From: an uncultured Oscillospiraceae bacterium
Lineage (GTDB): Bacteria > Bacillota > Clostridia > Oscillospirales > Ruminococcaceae
Direction: 5' to 3'
Length of the DNA stretch: 7,377 nt
Assembly: GCA_900556525.1 (NCBI GenBank)
Contig: USOZ01000085.1
Coordinates: forward strand, 1-7,377
In this document: one piece after another, positions 1-5,898 of the stretch
Layout: each line of letters begins with the position of its first letter
Position numbering within the stretch: the stretch's first letter is position 1
The notes under the pieces: model-generated
Told to the model about the DNA's origin: nothing
What the model saw: the letters and a program-made list of their open reading frames with translations, nothing else
The model's database searches: none
Made by a program: the position numbers and the translations under genes

Positions 1-1061
1 GGCTGTTCGATTATTTCGGGTATCTCCGCCACGGCGGCAGCGGAAATCTGCTCGTCGGCAGCCGCGCCCATTGCTTCAAGGCAGGTCACACCGTCTTTCT
101 GACGACGGCTGCAATAATCGTGCGGGTACTCGCTGTCTTTCAGGAAATATTCTCCGCAGCGCGGACATTTCTGGAGCATTCCGCCGCTTTCAACAAGCGC
201 GTCGATTTCAAGATCGATAACAGCCTTGAACGAAGCAGGCATATATACCTGCTGAGGTATACCTGTCATGGATTTGATGATTGTATTTACAAGACTGTCG
301 TCCTTGTCGGGAATATACGTTTTTATAACGGAAAATGCGTCCATAGCCGCGCGGTCGGATAATTCGGGATTTGTTTTCGGATTATATTTTATTTCGGCGT
401 CACCAAGATTTTTCAGAACATTCCGCACAATTTCACGCGAAGCGGTGGAAAGAATGAACGGAGAATTAGGTGCACGTCCGACGGAATAAACGCCCGACGT
501 TCCAAGCTCCGAAACGGGAAATCCCATTTCATTCGCCGCCACGTTAAACATAAGGTCGAAATAATTTGCTCTCGCGCCCGCCTCTGCGGCGCTGCTAAGA
601 TAAACGCCGAAAACAAAATCCGTCTTTTTTCGGGCGTACTCCTGCATTTTCAACAAATTTACCCACTGATTTATCGCATGGTTGTGACGATATTCGCAAA
701 GGCGGCCGAAAACTGCGCGCTCAAAGTCAGTCCGGCACTTCATATAACTCTGCCAGAGAGTTGAAGTCGAAATTTCATTCTGACGGCAAAGATATTCTAT
801 CCAGCAGTCTATAACTATCTTTTCAAAAATAGTCCGCATATTCTGCTCGTAATATTTGTGACAGCCCGAAATCGAATTGCGTATCGAATAAACGTCCTCG
901 ACGTTATATTCTCCCGTGCGCGCGGCGAGTCTGCAAAGATCCGTGCAGTGATTAAGAAAAAGAGTAAAATCGTACTTGATGAACCCTGTTAAATTGTTGG
1001 GGTACAGCAGGGTGTAGATCTCATTGGAATTTTTCCCTGCGATATTAAGCTGGCGAGTCAT
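1..1061 (-). CDS. Cys4 zinc-motif protein, possibly DUF6076-like, C-terminus off the left edge
   Basis: The minus strand is open from an ATG at 1061 to the window edge (353 complete codons, no stop), so the gene is partial. GGGG and AGGG ribosome-site-like runs lie just upstream. The first ~290 residues look helical, soluble and charged, with no signal peptide or membrane segment; I recognise no enzyme motif there. Near residue 299 comes a C-x2-C-x14-C-x9-C pattern (C299, C302, C317, C327) starting CPRCGEYFL, a treble-clef or ribbon type zinc site. A helical N-terminal half followed by this knuckle resembles the DUF6076 group of uncharacterised Bacillota proteins; that match is from memory. 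After the knuckle the chain becomes Ala/Glu-rich up to the edge. It lies 21 bp downstream of the membrane-protein gene and surely shares its transcript. Function is unknown; nucleic-acid or protein binding through the zinc site is inference. Confidence 0.8.
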   Translation of the reverse strand, partial: MTRQLNIAGKNSNEIYTLLYPNNLTGFIKYDFTLFLNHCTDLCRLAARTGEYNVEDVYSIRNSISGCHKYYEQNMRTIFEKIVIDCWIEYLCRQNEISTSTLWQSYMKCRTDFERAVFGRLCEYRHNHAINQWVNLLKMQEYARKKTDFVFGVYLSSAAEAGARANYFDLMFNVAANEMGFPVSELGTSGVYSVGRAPNSPFILSTASREIVRNVLKNLGDAEIKYNPKTNPELSDRAAMDAFSVIKTYIPDKDDSLVNTIIKSMTGIPQQVYMPASFKAVIDLEIDALVESGGMLQKCPRCGEYFLKDSEYPHDYCSRRQKDGVTCLEAMGAAADEQISAAAVAEIPEIIEQ

Positions 1062-1082
1062 AAATTCCCTGCCCCTTTCGGT

Positions 1083-1958
1083 TTATTCCGCAGTTTCAGC
1101 TGCTGCGGTTTCTTCTGCGGAACCGTTCTCGTCCGCAAATACTATCGGTTTCTTTACCGATTCGGCAGCCGCGCTTTCTTCATCGGCGCTGGCACGCGCT
1201 TTTTCAAACATATCTGGAATATTCTTTTCACGTCCGTCGATATACAGATCGGTATCGGACAGCCAGTAATATTCAACCTCGTCCTGATGCATTGTAACAA
1301 GAACTTTCAGGCTATCGATCGTCTTATAGCAGTCCAAATACCAAAGATGAACGTCGTTTTCGGTTTCTTCAACATAAAATGTTGTCGCCTTTCGTTCATT
1401 TCCCGCGTTATCAATATATTGGACAAGGCGGTATGTTCCGTCCTCGGAATATACATAGTTCTCGCTTCGATTTGAAATATCGCAGTAATTTCCGAAAAAC
1501 AAATCCTGAAGCAGCAGCTTCGGCGTAAGATTAAAGTGCAGCATTGTAAGATAAACAAGCGCACCGACAACAAACATCATCAGATAAAGCGTCCCGAGAA
1601 CGGTTTTCAGCGTTTCACCTGTTCCGCTTGCAAGAAATACGACAAAGCACACCGCAACAGGCGGGATAATCATGTACCATTCGCCGAACGACATCATAAG
1701 CATAATAAACAGTATCAGCGGCGCCACACACACCGAAATGCGCGTAATAATCTGTTTTCTTGTATAGAAAAACAGACCTCCGAAGATGAAATTTAACAGA
1801 ACATACAATAAAAAAAGCGGTATCGGCGCTGTCGGTTCAAGCGAATATGCGAACGAAAGCCATGTTACATAAACAAGAAAAATCGGATAAAGCGGCGAGA
1901 GAAAAGAAAATCCGAACCGCGTCCATTTATTTTTAAAGAAAGAAATTATCTGTTCCAT
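1083..1958 (-). CDS. Five-helix membrane protein with extracytoplasmic C-terminal domain, unknown function
   Basis: A 291-residue protein. I chose the ATG at 1958 because the in-frame GTG at 2027 lies inside the promoter, upstream of the expected transcript start; AAAGGA at 1972-1977 is the ribosome site, with a rather long 13-nt spacing. Hydrophobic helices lie at about residues 18-38, 45-65, 73-91, 94-111 and 119-140. Positive residues (KNKWTR, TRKQIITR) sit on the inner side, which puts the C-terminus outside. Residues ~165-245 form a soluble domain (YSEDGTYRLVQYIDNAGN ... WLSDTDLYIDG) whose pattern, a sample of decorated beta strands ending in W-x-x-D-x-x-L-x-I-x-G, recalls the DUF5412 type of small surface domain; that comparison is from memory. 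The last ~40 residues are Glu/Ala-rich and probably disordered. First gene of an operon with the zinc-motif gene. Function not recognised. Confidence 0.85.
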   Translation of the reverse strand: MEQIISFFKNKWTRFGFSFLSPLYPIFLVYVTWLSFAYSLEPTAPIPLFLLYVLLNFIFGGLFFYTRKQIITRISVCVAPLILFIMLMMSFGEWYMIIPPVAVCFVVFLASGTGETLKTVLGTLYLMMFVVGALVYLTMLHFNLTPKLLLQDLFFGNYCDISNRSENYVYSEDGTYRLVQYIDNAGNERKATTFYVEETENDVHLWYLDCYKTIDSLKVLVTMHQDEVEYYWLSDTDLYIDGREKNIPDMFEKARASADEESAAAESVKKPIVFADENGSAEETAAAETAE

Positions 1959-2018
1959 TCCGTATATTTTATCCTTTCGGTTTGTTCCTGCGGGTAAAAA
2001 ATCCCAATATATAATATT

Positions 2019-2047
2019 ATTGTACACGAAAACCGCAAGAATTTCAA
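2019..2047 (-). promoter_or_regulatory. Sigma-A promoter of the membrane-protein/zinc-motif operon
   Basis: Read on the minus strand: -35 TTGAAA (2047-2042), a 17-bp spacer, and -10 TACAAT (2024-2019). Transcription should start near 2012, giving a leader of about 54 nt before the ATG at 1958. This placement rules out the GTG at 2027 as a start codon. Confidence 0.8.
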
Positions 2048-2050
2048 TAC

Positions 2051-2079
2051 TTAATAAAAAATTTTTTATTTTTTTAAAA
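2051..2079. promoter_or_regulatory. A/T-tract block with 18-bp perfect palindrome, UP-element-like
   Basis: Almost pure A/T just upstream of the -35 of the minus-strand promoter. It contains the perfect palindrome AATAAAAAATTTTTTATT at 2053-2070 followed by further T and A runs. Phased A-tracts at this position commonly act as an UP element or bend DNA. It sits between two divergent transcription units, so it may affect both. I found no convincing sigma-A promoter for the plus-strand sigma gene in 2080-2154: TTGTCC at 2081 and the TATTAT at 2108 are 21 bp apart, which is too far. Confidence 0.45.
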
Positions 2080-2154
2080 TTTGTCCCCCGAACATATGCG
2101 CTTCCGTTATTATTATCAAACGCCGAAAACTGTCAAAACTGAAAGGAACATAAA

Positions 2155-2637
2155 ATGATTGAACAGCTTTACATAAAATATTCCAAAGATATGATGAAAT
2201 ACGCGCTTTCGCTTCTTCGCAACTATCACGACGCCGAGGACGCAGTATCCGAGTGCTATCTGCGGCTCATGCGTTCACAGCGGCGCGTATGCGGTATCCC
2301 AGAAGAACGCAGAAAAGCGTATATCGCAGCGATCCTGCGCAACGTGTGCCGCGACATACTTTCCCGCCGCTGCTGCGTATACACGGAAGAGATCGAAGAA
2401 CCGTCGATACCCTCGCAGACCGACTCAGCCGAGCTTAACGCAGACATCACACGTGCAATCGACAAGATAAAGCCCAAAAACCGCGACGTGATACGTCTGA
2501 AATTCTTCTGCGACTATAAGATACGCGATATTTCATCAATGCTCAGGCTTAGCGAAAATAATGTAAAAATAATAATTCATCGCGGAAAAGAACAGCTCGT
2601 CCGTCTGCTTGGAGAAAATTATGCAGAAGCTTCGTAA
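2155..2637 (+). CDS. ECF-like sigma-70 family RNA polymerase sigma factor, orphan
   Basis: A 160-residue two-domain sigma factor. Region 2 spans residues ~4-40 with the characteristic DAEDAVSE core (26-33) and YLRLMR. A Cys/Arg/Glu-rich linker follows. Region 4 spans ~100-152, with the helix-turn-helix in KIRDISSMLRLSENNVKIII and a following basic helix. There is no region 1 or 3, as in ECF factors. AAAGGA at 2142-2147, 7 nt before ATG, fixes the start. ECF factors usually sit beside a membrane anti-sigma gene; here the next thing downstream is a terminator, then a convergent gene, so no partner is visible in an operon. The divergent operon encodes a membrane protein with an outward domain, but it lacks a recognisable anti-sigma domain at its cytoplasmic N-terminus. 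No signal or regulon can be assigned. The cysteines (C34, C46, C65, C73, C74, C119) might allow redox sensing, but that is speculation. Confidence 0.92.
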   Translation: MIEQLYIKYSKDMMKYALSLLRNYHDAEDAVSECYLRLMRSQRRVCGIPEERRKAYIAAILRNVCRDILSRRCCVYTEEIEEPSIPSQTDSAELNADITRAIDKIKPKNRDVIRLKFFCDYKIRDISSMLRLSENNVKIIIHRGKEQLVRLLGENYAEAS

Positions 2638-2638
2638 T

Positions 2639-2677
2639 ATAAAACGCCGCAGCCTTTACGGTTATGCGGCGTTTTAT
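2639..2677. terminator. Bidirectional intrinsic terminator between converging genes
   Basis: Inverted repeat with 13-bp perfect arms, ATAAAACGCCGCA (2639-2651) and its complement (2665-2677), around a 13-nt loop. The GC core is flanked by A runs on one side and T runs on the other, so either strand reads as stem plus short U-tract. It begins 1 nt after the sigma-factor stop and ends 8 nt before the stop of the convergent deacetylase gene, as expected for a shared terminator. Confidence 0.9.
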
Positions 2678-2685
2678 GTCTTAAA

Positions 2686-3786
2686 TCAGCTATACTCTCC
2701 GACCTGCTCGGCAAACGAATAGATTTTTCCGTTATGCGCTTCGGGAGTGATTCCTTTTCTCGCGAAAACTTCCGAAATCGTCACAAATTCATAGCCCTGC
2801 GACTGCAATTCGGGAATTATTATATCAAGAGCCTGAACCGTCTGAGAATTTCCCTTTGCGTCATGCAGAAGAATTATTCCGCCGTCGCACGCCTGTCTGA
2901 TTACCAGCTTTGCACGATGCTCAGCGGTATATTTTTCTACCCAGTCGTTCGCTCCGTAGCCTGCGATAAACGGCATATCAATGTTTTCTATCATATCCTT
3001 GTTTACGGAAATGTACGGCGGACGGAAGAATTTCGGCTCCTCGCCTGTTATATCAACGATTTTCTCGTTTGTTTCTTCAACCTCGGCAATTATCTCGTCA
3101 ATGCTCATTTTGTCCATGTACGAATGTGTTTTTGAATGGTTGCCTATCTCGCAGCCCATGTCATAGGCGCGCTTGACCGATTTTGCCGATTCGCTGTCGA
3201 TATTGTTTCCGATAAGGAAGAACGATGCCTTTATGCCGTACTTTTCGAGAACGTCAAGAACTTCGTTTGTAGTAGTCGTGTTAGGTCCGTCATCAAATGT
3301 AAGCGCTATAACTTTTGGTTCGATCTGTTCAGGTTCTGTCATCCGGGTTTCCTCCGTCGTTTCCGCAGCGGGAGTTGTTTCCATTGCGGATTCCTTCGTT
3401 TTTTCGGTAGTTTTTTCTGTTGCTTGTGCAGCGGTTGAAGTTGCTGCCGTCGTGACAGTCTCTGAAACAGTGGTTTCTTCTGTCGTTACAACTTCCGTCT
3501 GTTCCGCAGCCGTCATTTCCGATTCGGATACCGACGCAGTTGCCGAAGCTGTTTGCGTTTCTGATATTGCAGTTGTTGCCGAAGTGGTTTCCGAAAGCGT
3601 TAATGAAGTTTCCGGCTCGGAAGATCGAACAGCAGATTCGGTCGAGTTAGCTGTCATTTCGAACTCCGAAACAGATGAAACCGTTGTGTCTGCCGTTGTC
3701 ATTACAGTTTGCTGGGACTGCGTTGAGCAAGCCGATAACGCCGCCATAAATACTCCCAAGAAAATTGAAATAACGCGTTTCTTCAT
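2686..3786 (-). CDS. Lipoprotein polysaccharide deacetylase (NodB/CE4 family)
   Basis: A 366-residue, metal-dependent deacetylase of the CE4 family, probably anchored on the outer face of the membrane and acting on peptidoglycan or another N- or O-acetylated glycan. The start at 3786 gives MKKR plus a hydrophobic stretch and lipobox LSAC (C20). Residues ~21-156 are a low-complexity Thr/Ser/Glu stalk. The NodB domain follows with its motifs in order: TFDDGP (163-168; base D165, metal D166), H217 and H221 in GNHSKTH, RPPY (255-258), ANDW (279-282) and LLHD with H308. All catalytic positions are present. GGAGG at 3799-3803, inside the end of the upstream gene, is the ribosome site; the upstream stop codon is 1 nt away, so translation is probably coupled to the perR-like gene and expression follows that promoter. 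The exact substrate cannot be told from sequence; xylan or chitin oligomers remain possible. Confidence 0.93.
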   Translation of the reverse strand: MKKRVISIFLGVFMAALSACSTQSQQTVMTTADTTVSSVSEFEMTANSTESAVRSSEPETSLTLSETTSATTAISETQTASATASVSESEMTAAEQTEVVTTEETTVSETVTTAATSTAAQATEKTTEKTKESAMETTPAAETTEETRMTEPEQIEPKVIALTFDDGPNTTTTNEVLDVLEKYGIKASFFLIGNNIDSESAKSVKRAYDMGCEIGNHSKTHSYMDKMSIDEIIAEVEETNEKIVDITGEEPKFFRPPYISVNKDMIENIDMPFIAGYGANDWVEKYTAEHRAKLVIRQACDGGIILLHDAKGNSQTVQALDIIIPELQSQGYEFVTISEVFARKGITPEAHNGKIYSFAEQVGEYS

Positions 3787-3787
3787 T

Positions 3788-4171
3788 CTATTTAACGTCC
3801 TCCAGAGTATTCTCACTGTTAAGACAGCTTTCGCAGATATAAAATGCGTTAAGTTCATAGCGGGTTATTGAACTGCAGCATATATGCTCAATAGTCCTTT
3901 TTAAACCGCCGGGGATCATATCTACGATTTTGCCGCATCTTTCGCATATAAGGTGGTCGTGCGGCTCGCAGTTTCTATCGTAGAAATCTGCCCCCTCGCT
4001 CACGCGGACTCGCCGTATTATGCCCGCGTCGCAGAGTCTTTTCAGGTTATTGTATATGGTTGCAAATGCAATTTCGGGCATTTCCTGCTTTGCGAACGTG
4101 AAAATTTGTTCCGCAGTAAGATGTCCGTATTCGCAAAGTATTCTGTGAACAAGTTCGCGCTGCTTCGTCAT
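3788..4171 (-). CDS. perR: Fur-family metalloregulator, PerR-like peroxide sensor
   Basis: A 127-residue Fur-family repressor. A winged helix (about 1-55, recognition helix in FATIYNNLKRLCDAG) is followed by the dimer and metal domain. Two CxxC pairs (C76/C79 and C113/C116) form the structural zinc site. All five positions that bind the regulatory metal in Bacillus PerR are matched: H17 (for H37), D65 (D85), H71 and H73 (H91, H93) and D84 (D104). The Asp at the last position favours PerR over Fur. It is about 20 residues shorter at the N-terminus than B. subtilis PerR, as in many clostridial homologues. The ATG at 4171 has AGGAGG at 4176-4181; the in-frame GTG at 4216 lies inside the promoter and is not used. 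It is the first gene of an operon with the deacetylase. A dyad on its promoter suggests autorepression. Zur or another Fur subtype is the main alternative, since the dyad half-sites look Zur-like. Confidence 0.8.
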   Translation of the reverse strand: MTKQRELVHRILCEYGHLTAEQIFTFAKQEMPEIAFATIYNNLKRLCDAGIIRRVRVSEGADFYDRNCEPHDHLICERCGKIVDMIPGGLKRTIEHICCSSITRYELNAFYICESCLNSENTLEDVK

Positions 4172-4180
4172 AGCCCCTCC

Positions 4181-4217
4181 TGTGAAATAATCGTAATCAC
4201 ATAACGATAATATCACA
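4181..4217. promoter_or_regulatory. 37-bp dyad operator over the perR promoter
   Basis: Imperfect palindrome centred on base 4199, with 14 of 18 pairs complementary. The outer arms are TGTGA (4181-4185) and TCACA (4213-4217); the inner arms are ATAATCGTAAT (4187-4197) and ATAACGATAAT (4201-4211). It covers the -10 and the expected start point, so a bound protein would block transcription. The RNA contains only one half, so this is a DNA site rather than a hairpin. The core TCGTAAT-N3-ATAACGA resembles the Zur box of Bacillus (TCGTAAT-N-ATTACGA as I recall it) more than the PerR box (TTATAAT-N-ATTATAA), but with a 3-bp instead of 1-bp centre. Confidence 0.72.
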
Positions 4218-4235
4218 TTTTCGGAGGTTTGTCAA
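4207..4235 (-). promoter_or_regulatory. Sigma-A promoter of the perR-deacetylase operon
   Basis: On the minus strand: consensus -35 TTGACA (4235-4230), 17-bp spacer, -10 TATTAT (4212-4207). The start point should be near 4200, leaving a leader of about 29 nt that carries AGGAGG. It is the strongest promoter match in the window. Confidence 0.88.
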
Positions 4236-4275
4236 CGCTTTGCGAAGCAGCGCGGGTATAATTATGGACAGCACC

Positions 4276-4328
4276 GCACAATTTATGCCGTTCGGTTGCA
4301 CTATGTCGAAGCGGGCGGAAAATTGTGC
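4276..4328. repeat. 9-bp inverted repeat downstream of pfp
   Basis: GCACAATTT (4276-4284) and its exact complement AAATTGTGC (4320-4328) are separated by 35 nt rich in CCG/CGG. It begins 8 nt after the pfp stop on the minus strand. There is no U-tract, so it is at best a weak terminator or a 3' stabilising fold for pfp mRNA. Confidence 0.35.
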
Positions 4329-4336
4329 TGTATTTC

Positions 4337-5557
4337 TTATACTCTAAGGATTTCTTCTTTTATTTTGAAGTGAACAGGAAGTCCGTTGCGTTTTTCGGTA
4401 ATAATGTCACCCTGAATAAGCGGCAGGAAATATTTATAAGCATTTTCGTTTACATTCGCTCCGTCGAGGCTTATCCACTCTTTAGGGAACATTTTTTCTT
4501 TATTTGCAACGTCCTCGGCAGGAACTGCGACAATATCAATCACATACGGCTGGTCGCTTATTCTTCTAAACGCCATCATCTTCCCTGTTTCGCCGTTAAG
4601 CGCTGCCGAAACGCCCGCCGCGCCTATTCTTACCGATTCGTCAATGTCCGTTCTCGAACGGATATGCGAGGAGCAGCGCTGCATAACGTTAAGCTCAATC
4701 GAGCGCGCCTTGCAGTGAAGATTTTCACGGACGAGATTTTCAAGCTGCTTTCCGATGCCCGAGAGGTACTTGTGTCCGAAATTATCCGTCACTCCCGAAC
4801 GATACTCGTCGCCTGAAAGCTCAAGTCCCTCGGAAACAGCTACAATTACCGCCTTATGCTTCGCCTGTTCACGCTTTACGTCGGCGAGAAATTTCTCGGA
4901 TGTAAATTCGCCCTCGGGAAGATAAATAAGATGAGGGGCAACCTCTCCGTTCGCACGGAGAACACAGGTCGAAGCTGTAAGCCAGCCCGCATGCCGTCCC
5001 ATAATTTCAATTATTGTGACCGACTCGATACTGTAAACCGAGCTGTCGCGGATTATCTCCTGAACGGTAGTCGCGGTATACTTCGCCGCAGAGCCGAAGC
5101 CGGGCGTGTGATCGGTGCAGCAAAGGTCGTTGTCGATAGTTTTCGGAATGCCGATTATTTTTATATTTTCGCCGTGCTTTTGCGCATAGCGCGAAAGCTT
5201 GTCCACGGTATCCATAGAGTCGTTGCCGCCGATATAGAAAAAGGCTTCGATACAGTGCTTGTGAAAGCACTTCATTATCTTTTCATAGACATCGCTGTCA
5301 TCAGATTCTTCGGGCAGTTTATAGCGGCATGAGCCGAGAACCGTGGACGGAGTCTGCTTCAAAAGCTCCATATCCTCGTTAGAGGTTATCATTGTTTTAA
5401 GGTTTATGAGATTGTCACGGATAACGCCCTCAATGCCGTTTATTGAGCCGAAAACGGCGTCTATCTCCGTTGTTTCGAGCGCCTGAGAAAAAACGCCCAC
5501 AAGCGACGCATTTATCGCGCAGGTAGGTCCGCCGGACTGTGCAACTGCAATATTCAT
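4337..5557 (-). CDS. pfp: Pyrophosphate-dependent 6-phosphofructokinase
   Basis: A 406-residue, full-length cytosolic phosphofructokinase that interconverts fructose 6-phosphate and fructose 1,6-bisphosphate in glycolysis. Motifs in order: AQSGGPT (6-12), GGNDS (110-114), PKTIDND (138-144; D142 catalytic), MGRHAGW (186-192), PEGEF (215-219) and MQR (292-294). Two positions tell the phosphoryl donor: D113 replaces the Gly that ATP enzymes have after GGD, and K139 replaces the Gly of PGTIDND. Both indicate pyrophosphate, as is usual in anaerobic Bacillota. The start at 5557 has GAAAGGGA 9 nt upstream; an in-frame GTG at 5581 lies within the leader and would place the ribosome site inside the gene. 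It is monocistronic: the perR promoter follows downstream and a mobile repeat lies upstream. Its promoter carries a palindrome, so expression is probably controlled by a repressor not encoded here. Confidence 0.95.
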   Translation of the reverse strand: MNIAVAQSGGPTCAINASLVGVFSQALETTEIDAVFGSINGIEGVIRDNLINLKTMITSNEDMELLKQTPSTVLGSCRYKLPEESDDSDVYEKIMKCFHKHCIEAFFYIGGNDSMDTVDKLSRYAQKHGENIKIIGIPKTIDNDLCCTDHTPGFGSAAKYTATTVQEIIRDSSVYSIESVTIIEIMGRHAGWLTASTCVLRANGEVAPHLIYLPEGEFTSEKFLADVKREQAKHKAVIVAVSEGLELSGDEYRSGVTDNFGHKYLSGIGKQLENLVRENLHCKARSIELNVMQRCSSHIRSRTDIDESVRIGAAGVSAALNGETGKMMAFRRISDQPYVIDIVAVPAEDVANKEKMFPKEWISLDGANVNENAYKYFLPLIQGDIITEKRNGLPVHFKIKEEILRV

Positions 5558-5585
5558 TGAAATAAATCCCTTTCGTAACACTTTT

Positions 5586-5601
5586 ATGTAACTTGTTACA
5601 T
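5586..5601. promoter_or_regulatory. Perfect 7-2-7 palindrome over the pfp start point
   Basis: ATGTAAC-TT-GTTACAT, both arms fully complementary, overlaps the last two bases of the -10 and the expected start point. A third, partial copy of the half-site (GTGTTAC on the minus strand, ~5575-5581) follows a turn later. The position is that of a repressor operator. I cannot name the regulator: the site is not a good match to Rex, BirA or CcpA boxes as I know them. Confidence 0.6.
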
Positions 5602-5608
5602 ATTAGCA
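5600..5608 (-). promoter_or_regulatory. Extended -10 promoter of pfp
   Basis: The minus strand reads TGC followed by TAATAT (5608-5600), an extended -10 element. The -35 region 17-18 bp upstream (TGGTTT or ATGGTT) is poor, which is common with extended -10 promoters. The start point should be near 5593, giving a leader of about 36 nt. Confidence 0.6.
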
Positions 5609-5720
5609 CATTTTTTTCGGAAAAACCATTGATTTCAGCAAATTTCCTTGAAATGCCCAAACAAATTTATTTCTAATCGTTTCCATTCCACAATTCTCAC
5701 AATATAAAGGAATAAGCTAA
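5609..5720. other. Intergenic stretch without recognised genes
   Basis: AT-rich DNA between the pfp promoter and the mobile repeat. I see no gene, RNA or terminator. A repeated CACAAT (about 5690-5703) and a weak CcpA-like sequence (5672-5685) are present but not convincing. Confidence 0.5.
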
Positions 5721-5881
5721 GGAAGCGCTGAATAAATCGCGGCACGCACCTTGCTTGCTTATTTTTCGTCATCTTGCACGAAAACTCCTTGAAATACATC
5801 AAGTATTCCTGCGTCATTTTCATACAATCTGACGAAAAATCTGCCTGCGCAATCTGCATACCCGATTTAATCAGCACTTCC
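5721..5881. mobile_element. 161-bp MITE with 19-bp terminal inverted repeats, IS5-group-like
   Basis: The ends are GGAAGCGCTGAATAAATCG (5721-5739) and, on the opposite strand, GGAAGTGCTGATTAAATCG (5881-5863), 17 of 19 identical. CTAA flanks both sides (5717-5720 and 5882-5885), a 4-bp target duplication. A second, internal perfect 11-bp inverted repeat is ATTTTTCGTCA (5761-5771) and its complement (5830-5840), with a small CTTG/CAAG hairpin between, so either strand can fold into a long stem. There is no transposase. End sequence and a CTAA-type target suggest mobilisation by an IS5-group transposase; that is inference from memory of the family. An open frame crosses it on the minus strand (5877-5635, GTG start in the terminal repeat) but it leaves the element and has no independent support as a gene; frames like it often get annotated as hypothetical proteins. 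The element lies 17 bp past the chimeric gene's stop and may help end its transcript. Confidence 0.82.
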
Positions 5882-5898
5882 CTAATAAATTAAAATTG

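Noticed and set aside
2025..2027. GTG start for the membrane protein (314-residue version)
   Set aside because: It lies within the promoter, before the expected transcript start, and has no ribosome site.
2081..2113. Sigma-A promoter TTGTCC...TATTAT for the sigma gene
   Set aside because: The spacer would be 21 bp, well outside the usable range.
3173..3871. Long Val/Ser-rich frame on the plus strand
   Set aside because: It is the complement of the Thr/Ser/Glu stalk of the deacetylase; low-complexity coding DNA leaves long antisense frames. There is no ribosome site or motif.
4214..4216. GTG start for the perR-like gene (142-residue version)
   Set aside because: It is inside the promoter spacer, upstream of the start point; the ATG at 4171 has a strong AGGAGG.
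4325..4816. 163-residue plus-strand frame, and the similar one at 4856-5332
   Set aside because: Both are antisense to conserved pfp motifs and have no features of their own.
5672..5685. CcpA cre-like site upstream of pfp
   Set aside because: It has two mismatches to the consensus, including conserved positions, and lies about 80 bp upstream of the start point, so it is too weak to call.
5635..5877. 80-residue open frame on the minus strand as a gene
   Set aside because: It starts with GTG inside the MITE terminal repeat, is mostly MITE sequence, runs out into flanking DNA and has no family signature.
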